The position numbers and the translations under genes were made by a program. A stretch of 64,000 bases of DNA. Origin: Vibrio sp. AND4. Lineage in GTDB: Bacteria; Pseudomonadota; Gammaproteobacteria; Enterobacterales; Vibrionaceae. The notes beneath the pieces were generated by a model that saw only the letters and a program-made list of their open reading frames with translations, was not told the origin of the DNA and ran no database searches. Of the stretch, positions 20,429 to 29,608 are shown piece after piece (the stretch's first letter is position 1; each line of letters starts with the position of its first letter). The DNA is taken from contig NZ_ABGR01000005.1 of NCBI RefSeq assembly GCF_000171815.1, positions 122,577-186,576 on the forward strand, given 5' to 3'.

Positions 20429-20920
20429 ATGAATTGGTTAGATTTTGTCATTTTAGGTGTGATCGGGTTTTCAGCTCTGATCAGTTTAGTTCGCGGTTTT
20501 GCTAAAGAAGCTTTGTCTTTGGTGATTTGGTTCGGAGCATTTTTTATCTCCAGTAATTACTACGCCAAATTGGCGGTGTATTTTACCAACATTGAAGATG
20601 AGATGTTTCGAAACGGAGCCGCAATTGCGGCGTTATTCGTCGCAACCTTAGTGGTTGGTGCAGTGGTGAATTACGTCATTGGTCAACTGGTTCAAAAAAC
20701 AGGGCTCTCAGGCACAGACCGAATCCTCGGTGTGGTGTTTGGTGGTTTACGCGGAGTACTGATTGTCTCTGCGGTGCTGTTTTTTATGGATGCGTTTACT
20801 GCATTCCCAAGCTCGGATTGGTGGAAAGAGTCACAGTTGGTCCCTGAGTTCAGCCGTATCATCGCCCCATTCTTCGAGCACTTACAAGCAACATCAAGTT
20901 TTTTGTCTGGCACTATCTAG
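20429..20920 (+). CDS. cvpA: CvpA family inner-membrane protein
   Basis: A 163-residue protein with four predicted membrane helices, starting MNWLDFVILGVIGFSALISL and containing the conserved VRGFAKEALSL turn. CvpA is named for colicin V production in E. coli and is linked to envelope stress tolerance; its molecular activity is unknown. It is the first gene after the PurR operator and is 36 bases before purF, forming the known cvpA-purF operon. Confidence 0.92.
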   Translation: MNWLDFVILGVIGFSALISLVRGFAKEALSLVIWFGAFFISSNYYAKLAVYFTNIEDEMFRNGAAIAALFVATLVVGAVVNYVIGQLVQKTGLSGTDRILGVVFGGLRGVLIVSAVLFFMDAFTAFPSSDWWKESQLVPEFSRIIAPFFEHLQATSSFLSGTI

Positions 20921-20956
20921 TAGTGCCAGCTACTGTCGCAAATCGAGGATTAGGAC

Positions 20957-22471
20957 ATGTGTGGTATTGTTGGAATCGTGGGCACAACGCCTGTAAACCA
21001 GTCTATTTATGACGCGTTAACGGTGTTACAGCATCGTGGCCAAGATGCCGCTGGTATTTGTACCATAGAAAGCAATCGTTTTCGTCTGCGAAAGGCGAAC
21101 GGTTTAGTGAGAGATGTGTTTGAAGCAAAGCACATGCAACGCTTGCAAGGCGAGGTGGGTATTGGGCATGTTCGTTATCCCACCGCAGGCAGTTCAAGTG
21201 CCTCAGAAGCTCAACCTTTCTACGTAAATTCCCCTTTCGGTATTACACTTGCCCACAACGGTAACCTGACTAACGCACACGAAGTACGTCAGAAGTTGTT
21301 TGAAAAAGATCGTCGCCATATCAACACCACTTCAGATTCAGAAGTATTGCTTAATGTTCTGGCTCATGAAATTGATACAGTCAAAGGTAATGTCACTTCA
21401 GAAGACGTGTTCCGTGCGGTGACGAACGTACATCGTGCTATTCGAGGCGCATACGCGGTAACGGCCATGATCATCGGTCATGGTATGATTGCATTTAGAG
21501 ACCCGCATGGTATTCGTCCTCTTTGCCTTGGTAAGCGTGAAATTAATGGCAAGACAGAATATATGGTTGCTTCAGAATCTGTTGCGCTTGATGCCGTTGG
21601 ATTTGATTTCATGCGTGATGTGGCACCCGGTGAAGCTATCTACGCAACATTTGATGGCCAGCTATTTACTAAGCAATGTGCGGACAATCCAAAACTCAAT
21701 CCTTGTATTTTCGAATTCGTTTACTTTGCTCGTCCGGATTCATTTATCGATAAGATTTCCGTGTACAGTGCACGTGTTGAAATGGGTAAGAAGCTCGGTG
21801 AGCGCATCAGTGAGGACTACGCGGATCTCGATATTGATGTGGTTATCCCAATTCCAGAAACCTCTTGTGATATTGCATTGCAAATTGCTCAAGCGATCGA
21901 TAAGCCGTACCGTCAAGGTTTTGTGAAGAACCGCTACGTGGGTCGTACCTTCATTATGCCTGGTCAGCAACAACGTAAAAAGTCGGTGCGTCGCAAGCTG
22001 AACGCGATTCGCTCAGAGTTCAAAGGCAAGAATGTTTTACTTGTGGACGATTCTATTGTTCGTGGCACGACATCTGAGCAGATTATCGAGATGGCCCGAG
22101 ACTCAGGTGCGAACAAAGTGTTTATGGTTTCTGCTGCGCCAGAGGTTCGTTTCCCGAACGTCTACGGCATCGATATGCCAAGTGCGACAGAGCTGATTGC
22201 ACATGGCCGCGACAACGATACGATCTGTAAGCAAATTGGCGCAGATGCACTGATTTACCAACGCCTGGATGATCTGATAGGAGCGGTTGGTTTAGGTAAC
22301 CAAGACATTACTCAGTTCGATACATCGGTATTTAATGGCGAATATGTTACGGGTGATATTGACCAACAATACCTTGATTTCTTAGATGGCCTGCGTAACG
22401 ACGATGCGAAAATACAGCGTGAGATTCAGCAAGAATTAGCGAACTTAGAACTGCACAACGAAGGCGCTTAG
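20957..22471 (+). CDS. purF: amidophosphoribosyltransferase
   Basis: A 504-residue enzyme for the first committed step of purine synthesis, forming phosphoribosylamine from PRPP and glutamine. Cys2 of MCGIVGIVG is the glutaminase nucleophile once Met is removed. The glutaminase domain covers about 1-235; the phosphoribosyltransferase domain has the PRPP loop [14 protein letters not shown] (about 363-376). Length matches E. coli PurF (505). It is the second gene of the PurR-controlled operon and ends at a bidirectional terminator. Confidence 0.97.
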   Translation: MCGIVGIVGTTPVNQSIYDALTVLQHRGQDAAGICTIESNRFRLRKANGLVRDVFEAKHMQRLQGEVGIGHVRYPTAGSSSASEAQPFYVNSPFGITLAHNGNLTNAHEVRQKLFEKDRRHINTTSDSEVLLNVLAHEIDTVKGNVTSEDVFRAVTNVHRAIRGAYAVTAMIIGHGMIAFRDPHGIRPLCLGKREINGKTEYMVASESVALDAVGFDFMRDVAPGEAIYATFDGQLFTKQCADNPKLNPCIFEFVYFARPDSFIDKISVYSARVEMGKKLGERISEDYADLDIDVVIPIPETSCDIALQIAQAIDKPYRQGFVKNRYVGRTFIMPGQQQRKKSVRRKLNAIRSEFKGKNVLLVDDSIVRGTTSEQIIEMARDSGANKVFMVSAAPEVRFPNVYGIDMPSATELIAHGRDNDTICKQIGADALIYQRLDDLIGAVGLGNQDITQFDTSVFNGEYVTGDIDQQYLDFLDGLRNDDAKIQREIQQELANLELHNEGA

Positions 22472-22490
22472 ATCGCAGCTTTTACTACTC

Positions 22491-22526
22491 AAAAACCAGA
22501 GCCTTGGCTCTGGTTTTTGTTTTTTA
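22491..22526. terminator. bidirectional terminator between purF and aphB-like gene
   Basis: Stem AAAAACCAGAGCC/GGCTCTGGTTTTT with a two-base loop, flanked by A and T runs, so it can serve both convergent genes. Confidence 0.88.
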
Positions 22527-22546
22527 TGGTCTGCGCTTTTTTTGCC

Positions 22547-23422
22547 TTAGTGAGCTTTGTAAGCGATCACAAAGTCAATGAACAATCGAACCTTCTCAGG
22601 TAAGTGATCTTTGTGGTTATAGAGCATGTAGATGTCACGTGGGTTGGCACTCCAATCAGACAGTATGCGCACCAGATCACCATTTTCGATGTACTCTTTG
22701 ATCATCACATCGGGCATCAAAGTAATTCCTAGCCCTTCAGAGCAAGTACTTCGAACCACGTTCAGAGCATTAGCTTGGAAACGACCGCGTTCTACGTTCA
22801 CCACAGACTCCCCTTTGCTGTTGATCAGCGTCCACTTGATAAGTGGTGAGCCTTTCAGCAAAGAGTGGTTAGAAAGCTCTTCAGCGTGATTTGGGGCAGG
22901 GTTTGCAATGAGGTACTCTGGGCTTGCCACGAGGATGTCTTTGACTTCGCCGATTTTACGCGCAATCAAGCTTGAATCACGTTGTGGACCAACACGGAAA
23001 ATGACATCCCATTCGGTCGGGTCAAGTTGATCGGCATTGCTTTCCGTTTTCAGCTCGATGTTGATGTCCGGGTACTGTTTCATGAACGCATTAAACATCG
23101 GCATCATCATGCGTTTTGTTAGGTTATATGGCGCAGAGATTTTAATTTTGCCCGATGCACCACGGCAATCATCCGTTATCTCTTCAGCGGTTGAGGTTAG
23201 GCGTTGTAATAATGGTGAGCATTCATGGTAGAAACGCTCTCCGGCCTCAGTCAGGGAGAGCTTACGCGCATGACGGTTCAGCAACCGAAGATTGACAGAA
23301 TCCTCAAGTGCTTGAATGCGTCGAGTGATGGTTGCCACCGGTATCATGGTTTTTCGCGAAGTTGCGGTATAACTCCCATTTTCGACAACCAATCGAAATA
23401 GGTTCAGATCATCTAATTTCAT
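22547..23422 (-). CDS. aphB: LysR-family regulator, AphB-like
   Basis: A 291-residue LysR regulator: N-terminal winged helix-turn-helix (about 1-60, TATSRKTMIPVATITRRIQALE) and an effector domain with ISAPYNLTKRMMMPMF and DVIFRVGPQRDSSLIARKIGEV. The sequence and exact length agree with what I recall of V. cholerae AphB, which activates tcpPH with AphA and responds to low pH and anaerobiosis. In other vibrios AphB serves acid and ToxR-linked regulation. I start at ATG 23422 (MKLDDLNLF), as in AphB, not the upstream codon at 23440. It is divergent from the rssB-like gene. Confidence 0.78.
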   Translation of the reverse strand: MKLDDLNLFRLVVENGSYTATSRKTMIPVATITRRIQALEDSVNLRLLNRHARKLSLTEAGERFYHECSPLLQRLTSTAEEITDDCRGASGKIKISAPYNLTKRMMMPMFNAFMKQYPDINIELKTESNADQLDPTEWDVIFRVGPQRDSSLIARKIGEVKDILVASPEYLIANPAPNHAEELSNHSLLKGSPLIKWTLINSKGESVVNVERGRFQANALNVVRSTCSEGLGITLMPDVMIKEYIENGDLVRILSDWSANPRDIYMLYNHKDHLPEKVRLFIDFVIAYKAH

Positions 23423-23706
23423 ATTTACAGACACATTCAACTATCGTTTATGGCTAATTGATTATTAACTTTGGGATCAAAGTTGGCTTTAAGTCAACAT
23501 GTTGCGCCATTTGAACACAGTAAGGCACTTTTAGTAAACACTGATAAACCAGGGAATAGTTGTATAAATGTGAATTTAAGGCTAGGGTTTATAGCAAGGC
23601 CACTAGGTCTCATGTCTTGCTGCACAACGTTTTGTAAGATGTAAGTACAACAAAAATAATAACGCAGAAATTTCTTTTTTGACTAAGTAATGTGAGGTGT
23701 AAAAGT

Positions 23707-24807
23707 ATGTTTAAAACTCACAGTCAAACGGCAACGGTCTCGGCGCAGGAAATGATCACTCAAAAGCTTATTATGCTGGTAGACGATGATCCGATTTTTC
23801 GTAAAGTGACCAGTGCTTATTTGGAAAGTCAGGGTTTTAGGGTAGTAGAAGCTGAGAACGGCCTTGAGGCGCTTCAACAACTAAGAACACACCACCCAGA
23901 TCTTGTCTTATGTGATTTATCTATGCCCGTGTTAGACGGGATCGAGTTTGTTGAGGAAGTCAGCCTTGAATATCCGTCGATGCCGCTCATCGTCGTATCA
24001 GGGACCGATGAAATGTCCGACGTTGCAAAAGCGCTGCGTTTTGGTATCAAAGATTTTTTACCGAAGCCAATCGGAAATTATGAACACTTGTCCCAAGCAA
24101 TAGAAAACACACTCGAGAATTCAGATTGTCACTTTGCGGAGCAGCGTGACTTCTCAAGCCAGTGGTTTCGTGTCGATGATGGTGGAGAGATACCAGACGA
24201 ACAGGAACTTCATTGGCATTTAGAGTACTTACAGCAAAATCCAAACGCAGCGCGAGACTTACTTCATGCACTGCTACCAGAGAAAGACACGTCTCAGGGT
24301 GACTGGACGTGCTCGTATCGCTTATTACAGTCTACCGATGTTATGCCCTTGGTGTTTGATTATCGTTGGTTGATGAATGGTCAATTTGCTTTCTATTTGG
24401 TTGATTCAGCCTCTTTAGATAAAGATGGTGTGGCGACGACACTGCTGATTCGCGCACTGTTCGATGATTATCTACGTAACTTGAAGAGCTTTAGTGCAGA
24501 CCTCAAGGACATGGTTGAAATTATTGAGAAAGGAATTCAGTGCTCAGATTGTACGGGGGCAGTCGATGCTATTTTTGGTATCGCTGATCTAGCCTCGGCT
24601 TCGATTTCGATTCTGCCAGCGGGGCTGGACAGTCAATGGTTTGATGGCCAAGAAAATAGACATATTGCAGCCGCGAACAAACTCGGGGATGGGAGCTTAA
24701 AAAATTTCATCACAAAAGATTTGCCACTTAATGGCAATGGACAGTTGTCCGTTGGTTGCCTTGGCTCTTCAAGCTTTAGCCTCAACATCGTCCAATTGAA
24801 TCGCTAG
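23707..24807 (+). CDS. rssB: response regulator, RssB-like
   Basis: A 366-residue protein with a receiver domain (about 20-140: IMLVDDDPIF acidic pocket, CDLSMPVLDG phosphoacceptor Asp, LPKPIG lysine) and a C-terminal region resembling the inactive PP2C-like output of RssB (DFAFYLVD-like strand, TTLLIRALFDDYL helix, final GCLGSSSF). RssB delivers sigma S to ClpXP. Similarity outside the receiver is moderate, so the sigma S role is inferred. ATG 23707 has GAGGTG seven bases upstream; the GTG at 23692 is less likely. AphB and this regulator are also neighbours in V. cholerae, as I recall. Confidence 0.65.
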   Translation: MFKTHSQTATVSAQEMITQKLIMLVDDDPIFRKVTSAYLESQGFRVVEAENGLEALQQLRTHHPDLVLCDLSMPVLDGIEFVEEVSLEYPSMPLIVVSGTDEMSDVAKALRFGIKDFLPKPIGNYEHLSQAIENTLENSDCHFAEQRDFSSQWFRVDDGGEIPDEQELHWHLEYLQQNPNAARDLLHALLPEKDTSQGDWTCSYRLLQSTDVMPLVFDYRWLMNGQFAFYLVDSASLDKDGVATTLLIRALFDDYLRNLKSFSADLKDMVEIIEKGIQCSDCTGAVDAIFGIADLASASISILPAGLDSQWFDGQENRHIAAANKLGDGSLKNFITKDLPLNGNGQLSVGCLGSSSFSLNIVQLNR

Positions 24808-24831
24808 TCCTAGCGAGCAGTAAATCTAAGC

Positions 24832-24860
24832 AAAGCAGCTTCCTGAGAGCTGCTTTTTTA
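24832..24860 (+). terminator. intrinsic terminator after rssB-like gene
   Basis: Stem AAAGCAGCT/AGCTGCTTT, loop TCCTGAG, followed by TTTTT. Confidence 0.88.
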
Positions 24861-25038
24861 TCGTCTGTGAGAGCCATCAGGGGTAGCTTTCTGCAATATA
24901 GCCTTACTTTTTGCTGGTGTTTTGTTTTTTTTGTTTACGGTATATTTGGCCTTCAAACAATAATGTCTCATTTGCGCAACGATAATTTAACTCTGCGTGA
25001 CTGGAACGAGTAATGTAAAACTAGTGAGAGGAAGCAAC

Positions 25039-25170
25039 ATGGAAGACAAAGATTTTAAAGAGCCTTATAATATTTTTTATTTTTTGGGTTTTATTGCGGT
25101 CCTCTTGATCCCAACTTTACCTGCAACTTTAACGTGGATTCGCGTAATGAACGGTTACGCAGGTTTTTAA
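25039..25170 (+). CDS. 43-residue predicted membrane peptide
   Basis: A small frame with a good ribosome site (GAGAGGAAGCAAC before ATG). The product has an acidic N-terminus (MEDKDFKEPYN), one hydrophobic helix of about 22 residues (FYFLGFIAVLLIPTLPATLTW) and a short polar tail. I do not recognise a family. Its TAA is in the same reading frame as the ybaN start 15 bases later, so the two are surely co-transcribed and may be translationally coupled. Confidence 0.6.
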   Translation: MEDKDFKEPYNIFYFLGFIAVLLIPTLPATLTWIRVMNGYAGF

Positions 25171-25185
25171 TCGACCGATTGTCTA

Positions 25186-25590
25186 TTGGAGTCCCCCATT
25201 CGTATTAAGCGTTACTTTTTCAATATTGTTGGTGGACTCTGTATGATACTTGGCATTGTTGGTATCGTCCTCCCTTTACTGCCCACAACACCTTTTATTC
25301 TTCTCGCGAGTGCATGCTTTATGCGTGGCAATCCTGCGTTTCATTATTGGTTACACCAACATAAAACATTTGGCCCGATACTTGATAATTGGCACAAAAA
25401 CCGCGCCGTTACTCGTCAAGTTAAACAACGTGGTGCGCTTTTCATTGCACTAAGTTTTACCGCTTCTATCATTATTGCGCCCATCATTTGGGTGAAAATT
25501 GTGCTTTTAGTGATGCTAATTGTTTTACTGGGCTGTTTTATGCGTCTGCCTGTGACTGAGTTAGTTGCTGACCGGGAAGAAAATCACTAA
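25186..25590 (+). CDS. ybaN: YbaN family membrane protein (DUF454)
   Basis: A 134-residue inner-membrane protein with an N-terminal helix pair around the conserved GIVGIVLPLLPTTPFILLA motif and a C-terminal hydrophobic pair. Function is unknown; the family is named after E. coli YbaN, next to apt there too. The only credible start is TTG 25186, since no ATG lies between the upstream in-frame stop (25168) and the conserved motif. There is no clear ribosome site, which supports coupling to the small frame before it. Confidence 0.82.
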   Translation: MESPIRIKRYFFNIVGGLCMILGIVGIVLPLLPTTPFILLASACFMRGNPAFHYWLHQHKTFGPILDNWHKNRAVTRQVKQRGALFIALSFTASIIIAPIIWVKIVLLVMLIVLLGCFMRLPVTELVADREENH

Positions 25591-25608
25591 GATTGTATGG
25601 AATTGTGT

Positions 25609-25637
25609 GCCCGCTCTTCGAGTGGGCGTTTGTATTT
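25609..25637 (+). terminator. probable intrinsic terminator after ybaN
   Basis: Stem GCCCGCT/AGTGGGC with one G-T pair and a CTTCG loop, followed by a broken T-run (GTTTGTATTTT). Confidence 0.55.
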
Positions 25638-25756
25638 TCAACGCTTGTGACTTTGATTCAATTGAGCCCATAGCGGTGAAAGCCAATTGTTTGTTGCCCT
25701 CAGAAATATTGCGATAAGAACAGAGGGGGATAAGCCAATCTAAGTAAATCAACATT

Positions 25757-26302
25757 ATGACTACAGAAACAATTTCACTGATCAAATCTAGCATCAAAAG
25801 CATTCAAGATTACCCAAAGCCAGGCATTCTTTTTCGCGACGTAACTAGCCTTCTTGAAGATGCCAATGCGTATCAAGCGACAATTAACCTATTGGTGGAA
25901 CGCTATAAAGACATGGGTTTTACCAAAGTGGTTGGCACAGAAGCGCGTGGTTTCCTGTTTGGTGCACCTCTGGCACTCGAACTGGGCGTGGGCTTTGTTC
26001 CTGTTCGTAAGCCTGGCAAACTGCCTCGCCCAACAATAGCTCAATCGTATGAACTTGAGTATGGTGTGGATACACTAGAAATTCATACTGATGCCATCGT
26101 AGCAGGCGATAAAGTATTGGTTGTTGATGACTTACTAGCAACTGGCGGTACAATTGAAGCAACAACAAAACTGATCCGTCAACTAGGTGGTGAAGTAGAG
26201 CACGCTGCGTTCGTTATCAACCTGCCAGAAATCGGTGGTGATAAGCGCCTAGAAAGTCTAGGTTTGAACGTATACAGTATTTGCGACTTTGAAGGAAACT
26301 AA
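25757..26302 (+). CDS. apt: adenine phosphoribosyltransferase
   Basis: A 181-residue purine salvage enzyme making AMP from adenine and PRPP. The PRPP motif [13 protein letters not shown] (about 121-133) and [13 protein letters not shown] (about 61-73) are typical. It is followed after eight bases by dnaX, then ybaB and recR, the same apt-dnaX-ybaB-recR operon as in E. coli. Confidence 0.96.
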   Translation: MTTETISLIKSSIKSIQDYPKPGILFRDVTSLLEDANAYQATINLLVERYKDMGFTKVVGTEARGFLFGAPLALELGVGFVPVRKPGKLPRPTIAQSYELEYGVDTLEIHTDAIVAGDKVLVVDDLLATGGTIEATTKLIRQLGGEVEHAAFVINLPEIGGDKRLESLGLNVYSICDFEGN

Positions 26303-26310
26303 TAAATTCA

Positions 26311-28503
26311 ATGAGTTACTTAGCTTTAGCGCGAAAATGGCGTCCTAGCAAGTTTGATCAAGTTGTCGGGCAGAGTCATGTCTTAACTGCTTTGGAGAAC
26401 GCGTTAGCGCAAAATCGCTTACACCATGCGTACCTATTTAGCGGCACACGAGGCGTTGGTAAGACGTCGATTGGCCGACTGTTTGCTAAGGGCCTGAACT
26501 GTGAGACAGGCATTACAGCTAACCCTTGCGGTAAGTGTGATACTTGTCGTGAGATTGATGAAGGTCGCTTTGTCGACCTACTAGAGATCGACGCTGCTTC
26601 TCGTACTAAAGTTGAAGATACTCGTGAACTGTTAGACAACGTGCAATACAAACCCGCTCGCGGACGTTTTAAAGTGTATCTCATCGATGAAGTACACATG
26701 TTGTCGCGTCACTCTTTCAATGCGTTGTTGAAAACGCTGGAAGAGCCACCAGAGTATGTGAAGTTCTTGTTGGCTACGACCGATCCACAAAAATTGCCTG
26801 TGACTATCTTGTCACGCTGTTTGCAGTTCCACCTCAAGCCAATCAGTGTTGATGTAATTCATCAGCAACTTGACCATATCTTGGCAAAAGAACAAGTCTC
26901 TGCGGAAGCAAGAGCACTTGGTATGATCTCGCACGCCGCGGACGGCAGTATGCGTGATGCTCTGAGCTTAACTGATCAAGCGATTGCTTTAGGTAACGGC
27001 ACGATTCAAACTGATATCGTGAGCCATATGCTTGGAACGATTGATACCGACCAAGCGATTCATTTACTGGAGTCGATCAGCAGCAAGCAACCTCAACTGG
27101 CGATGGACAAGATTAAACAACTTGCATCAAACGGTGTGGAGTGGGATGGATTGTTACAACAATTGGCATCGCAGCTTCATCGTGTCGCGATATACCAAGC
27201 CTTGCCATCGACTTTGGATCTGGCTAAACCTGATGCCGAAAAGATTGAATTATTGAGTAAAGCACTAACACCGCAAGATGTTCAGCTTTACTATCAAATC
27301 GCATTAAAAGGCCGCGAAGACCTGGCACTGTCACCAAATGGTCGCGTAGGTATGGAAATGATCGTGTTGCGCATGATGGCATTCCGTCTGTCCGAAAGTC
27401 AGGGTGCAAACGTGATTTCTCCGTCATCACAGCCACAAGTGGCATCGACGACGAGTACAAGTCAGTCCAAAGCGGTTTCGCAGCAGCAGCCATCACAACA
27501 GCAGGCATCGTCGCCACGGCAGCAATCGACGTTTCAAGCACCTGACCCACAACGCCCGACGCCATCAGTATCACAACAAGCGGCATCTCAGCCAGTGGGA
27601 CAGTCTGCGACATATAACCCTGCAATAATGCATGAAGCGCCACAGTACCAACCTGAACATCAGGACGGGTACGATATGGCGCCACCACAATATGATATGG
27701 CGCCGCCAATGAGTGAGAACCCTGCGCCAACGCAGCAAGCTCCTCAACCGTCTCAGTCACAAGAGGGTGCACCAGCGCCTGCCCGTAGTAGCTTGAGCGG
27801 TTTGCGACATCAATTACGCTCGCAGCGTCAAGGGCAACAGCAATCAGCGGCAGCGCCAAATGGTGGTCCAAAAAAGTCTAACGCGACATCTGCACAGAAA
27901 GAATCGGTTATTGACCGTCTAGCGCAATTGCATGGCAATTCCGCGCAGGTGTCGCCTAAATCTGCTCCTCAAGCTGAAAAGCAAGCACCGGAGGATCAAG
28001 CGTATCGTTGGCGACCAACAAAGCCGGTTGAAAAGAAAGCCAATACGCAGTTGACACCTACGCAACTCAAGCAAGCGCTAGAGCATAAAAAGACGCCAGA
28101 AATGGCGCAAAAACTGATTGATGAATCTCTAGAGAAAAATGAGTGGGCGAATATAATCAGCAAGATGAACATGCCAAAGTTAGTCGAACAACTGGCATTA
28201 AACTCGCATTTTCACAAAGAAGGCTCGACAGTTTCGCTACAATTAAGAGGCAGTCAGGCACACTTGAGTACCGACAGGGCGCAAAGCGAGCTTCTGAGCG
28301 CATTGAACGAAGTGTTGGGTCAAGAGTGTCACTTAAGCATCGGTGTGGGCGAAAACGGTGAGACGCCGCTAGAGTTGAGAGATAGACTTTATCAAGAAAA
28401 ATTACAGCAGGCTCTGAACTGTTTAGAAAGTGATCCGCACGTTCAGTTCATCGAACGCCGATTCGCCGCAGAGCTTGACAAAGATAGCGTACGCCCTATC
28501 TAA
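26311..28503 (+). CDS. dnaX: DNA polymerase III subunits tau and gamma
   Basis: A 730-residue clamp-loader ATPase (tau). Visible parts: Walker A GTRGVGKTS (about 45-53), the four-Cys zinc module (C64, C73, C76, C79 region), DEVHML, and SRCLQFHLKPI sensor region. A long Gln/Pro/Ser-rich linker (about 370-560) leads to the tau-specific DnaB- and polymerase-binding domains (about 580-730). An A AAA AAG heptamer at 27870 allows -1 frameshifting to a shorter gamma of about 523 residues. The linker holds a small tandem unit, YDMAPPQYDMAPP. Confidence 0.96.
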   Translation: MSYLALARKWRPSKFDQVVGQSHVLTALENALAQNRLHHAYLFSGTRGVGKTSIGRLFAKGLNCETGITANPCGKCDTCREIDEGRFVDLLEIDAASRTKVEDTRELLDNVQYKPARGRFKVYLIDEVHMLSRHSFNALLKTLEEPPEYVKFLLATTDPQKLPVTILSRCLQFHLKPISVDVIHQQLDHILAKEQVSAEARALGMISHAADGSMRDALSLTDQAIALGNGTIQTDIVSHMLGTIDTDQAIHLLESISSKQPQLAMDKIKQLASNGVEWDGLLQQLASQLHRVAIYQALPSTLDLAKPDAEKIELLSKALTPQDVQLYYQIALKGREDLALSPNGRVGMEMIVLRMMAFRLSESQGANVISPSSQPQVASTTSTSQSKAVSQQQPSQQQASSPRQQSTFQAPDPQRPTPSVSQQAASQPVGQSATYNPAIMHEAPQYQPEHQDGYDMAPPQYDMAPPMSENPAPTQQAPQPSQSQEGAPAPARSSLSGLRHQLRSQRQGQQQSAAAPNGGPKKSNATSAQKESVIDRLAQLHGNSAQVSPKSAPQAEKQAPEDQAYRWRPTKPVEKKANTQLTPTQLKQALEHKKTPEMAQKLIDESLEKNEWANIISKMNMPKLVEQLALNSHFHKEGSTVSLQLRGSQAHLSTDRAQSELLSALNEVLGQECHLSIGVGENGETPLELRDRLYQEKLQQALNCLESDPHVQFIERRFAAELDKDSVRPI
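27870..27881 (+). promoter_or_regulatory. dnaX: programmed -1 frameshift site in dnaX (gamma subunit)
   Basis: The heptamer AAAAAAG is read as A AAA AAG in the tau frame (CCA AAA AAG TCT), the same heptamer as the E. coli dnaX site. A -1 slip gives GTC then TAA at 27879-27881, ending gamma at about residue 523. Possible helper hairpins downstream are CGGT/ACCG (27905-27917) and a 10-bp stem with a two-base bulge (27922-27946); both are farther away than in E. coli. Upstream, GGTGGT is too close to act as a classic internal ribosome site. Confidence 0.75.
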
Positions 28504-28515
28504 AAATCGAACGGA

Positions 28516-28547
28516 ATGGGGTTGAAAACCTAAAGTTGCAACCCCAT
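28516..28547 (+). other. hairpin between dnaX and ybaB
   Basis: Perfect 9-bp stem ATGGGGTTG/CAACCCCAT with a 14-base loop and no T-run. It is not a terminator of the usual kind and may be a processing or stability element inside the operon. Confidence 0.5.
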
Positions 28548-28585
28548 TAAAAGAAACAACACCTCATTAAACCAGAGAGATAAAC

Positions 28586-28915
28586 ATGTTTGGTAAAGGC
28601 GGTATGGGCAACCTAATGAAGCAAGCCCAGCAAATGCAAGATCGCATGCAAAAGCTTCAAGAAGAAATCGCGAATATGGAAATCACTGGCGAGTCTGGCG
28701 CTGGTCTAGTGAAAGTGACCATCACTGGTAGCCACAGTGTGCGTCGTGTTGACATTGACGAAAGTTTAATGGAAGACGACAAAGAGATGCTAGAAGATCT
28801 TATCGCTGCTGCATTTAACGATGCAGCACGTCGTGTTGAAGAAACTCAAAAAGAAAAAATGGCAGATGTAACTGGCGGTATGCAATTACCACCAGGCATG
28901 AAAATGCCATTCTAA
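28586..28915 (+). CDS. ybaB: YbaB/EbfC nucleoid-associated protein
   Basis: A 109-residue small DNA-binding protein. The N-terminal Gly/Met-rich stretch ([14 protein letters not shown]) is followed by a long helix, then [17 protein letters not shown] and a C-terminal Pro/Met-rich tail, as in YbaB. It forms dimers that bind DNA and, in E. coli, sits between dnaX and recR as here. Strong AGAGAG ribosome site before the ATG. Confidence 0.95.
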   Translation: MFGKGGMGNLMKQAQQMQDRMQKLQEEIANMEITGESGAGLVKVTITGSHSVRRVDIDESLMEDDKEMLEDLIAAAFNDAARRVEETQKEKMADVTGGMQLPPGMKMPF

Positions 28916-28945
28916 TCTGCAGAACTCTAACTAAGCGGATTTTCA

Positions 28946-29545
28946 ATGCGTACCAGCCATATGCTGGAACAATTGATGGAGGCCTTACGTTGTCTACCTG
29001 GGGTTGGTCCCAAGTCGGCGCAGCGTATGGCCTTTCATTTGTTACAGCGTGATAGAAAAGGCGGTCTGCAACTAGCAGATGCGCTGAGCCAAGCAATGAC
29101 AGAAATCGGCCATTGCACCGAGTGTCGTACTTTTACAGAAGAAGAAGTTTGCCATATTTGTACTAACCCAAAACGCCAAGACAATGGCCAGATTTGTGTG
29201 GTAGAAAGCCCGGCAGACATCGCAGCAGTAGAAGCGACTGGCCAATATTCGGGTCGATACTTCGTACTGATGGGACACTTATCACCGCTAGATGGAATTG
29301 GCCCAAGTGATATTGGTCTCGACGTACTGGATTACCGTCTGCGCCGAGGTGATATCTCTGAAGTGATTCTGGCTACCAACCCAACGGTGGAAGGGGAAGC
29401 GACGGCACATTACATCGCAGAACTTTGCAAAGAGCACCAAGTGGAAGCAAGTCGCATCGCACACGGTGTGCCAGTGGGTGGCGAGCTTGAACTCGTGGAT
29501 GGGACAACCTTGTCGCACTCGTTACTTGGTCGACACAAGATTTAA
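28946..29545 (+). CDS. recR: recombination protein RecR
   Basis: A 199-residue member of the RecFOR complex that loads RecA on gapped DNA. Order: helix-hairpin-helix ([17 protein letters not shown]), four-Cys zinc module (C57ECRTF...C66HIC type), Toprim domain starting [14 protein letters not shown], and a Walker-B-like C-terminal region. Length is near E. coli RecR (201). It closes the apt-dnaX-ybaB-recR operon, followed by a terminator. Confidence 0.96.
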   Translation: MRTSHMLEQLMEALRCLPGVGPKSAQRMAFHLLQRDRKGGLQLADALSQAMTEIGHCTECRTFTEEEVCHICTNPKRQDNGQICVVESPADIAAVEATGQYSGRYFVLMGHLSPLDGIGPSDIGLDVLDYRLRRGDISEVILATNPTVEGEATAHYIAELCKEHQVEASRIAHGVPVGGELELVDGTTLSHSLLGRHKI

Positions 29546-29560
29546 GCATCGAACCGAATA

Positions 29561-29587
29561 AAGCCGCTGAGTTCAGCGGCTTTTTTG
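29561..29587. terminator. terminator between recR and aqpZ
   Basis: Stem GCCGCTGA/TCAGCGGC with a GT loop and six T residues on the + strand; lies between convergent genes. Confidence 0.88.
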
Positions 29588-29608
29588 ATCTTAGAGTTTG
29601 AGAATCGA

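Noticed and set aside
27224..27871. 215-residue reverse-strand frame in dnaX
   Set aside because: It mirrors the low-complexity Gln/Pro/Ser linker of dnaX and lacks a ribosome site and any recognisable domain.
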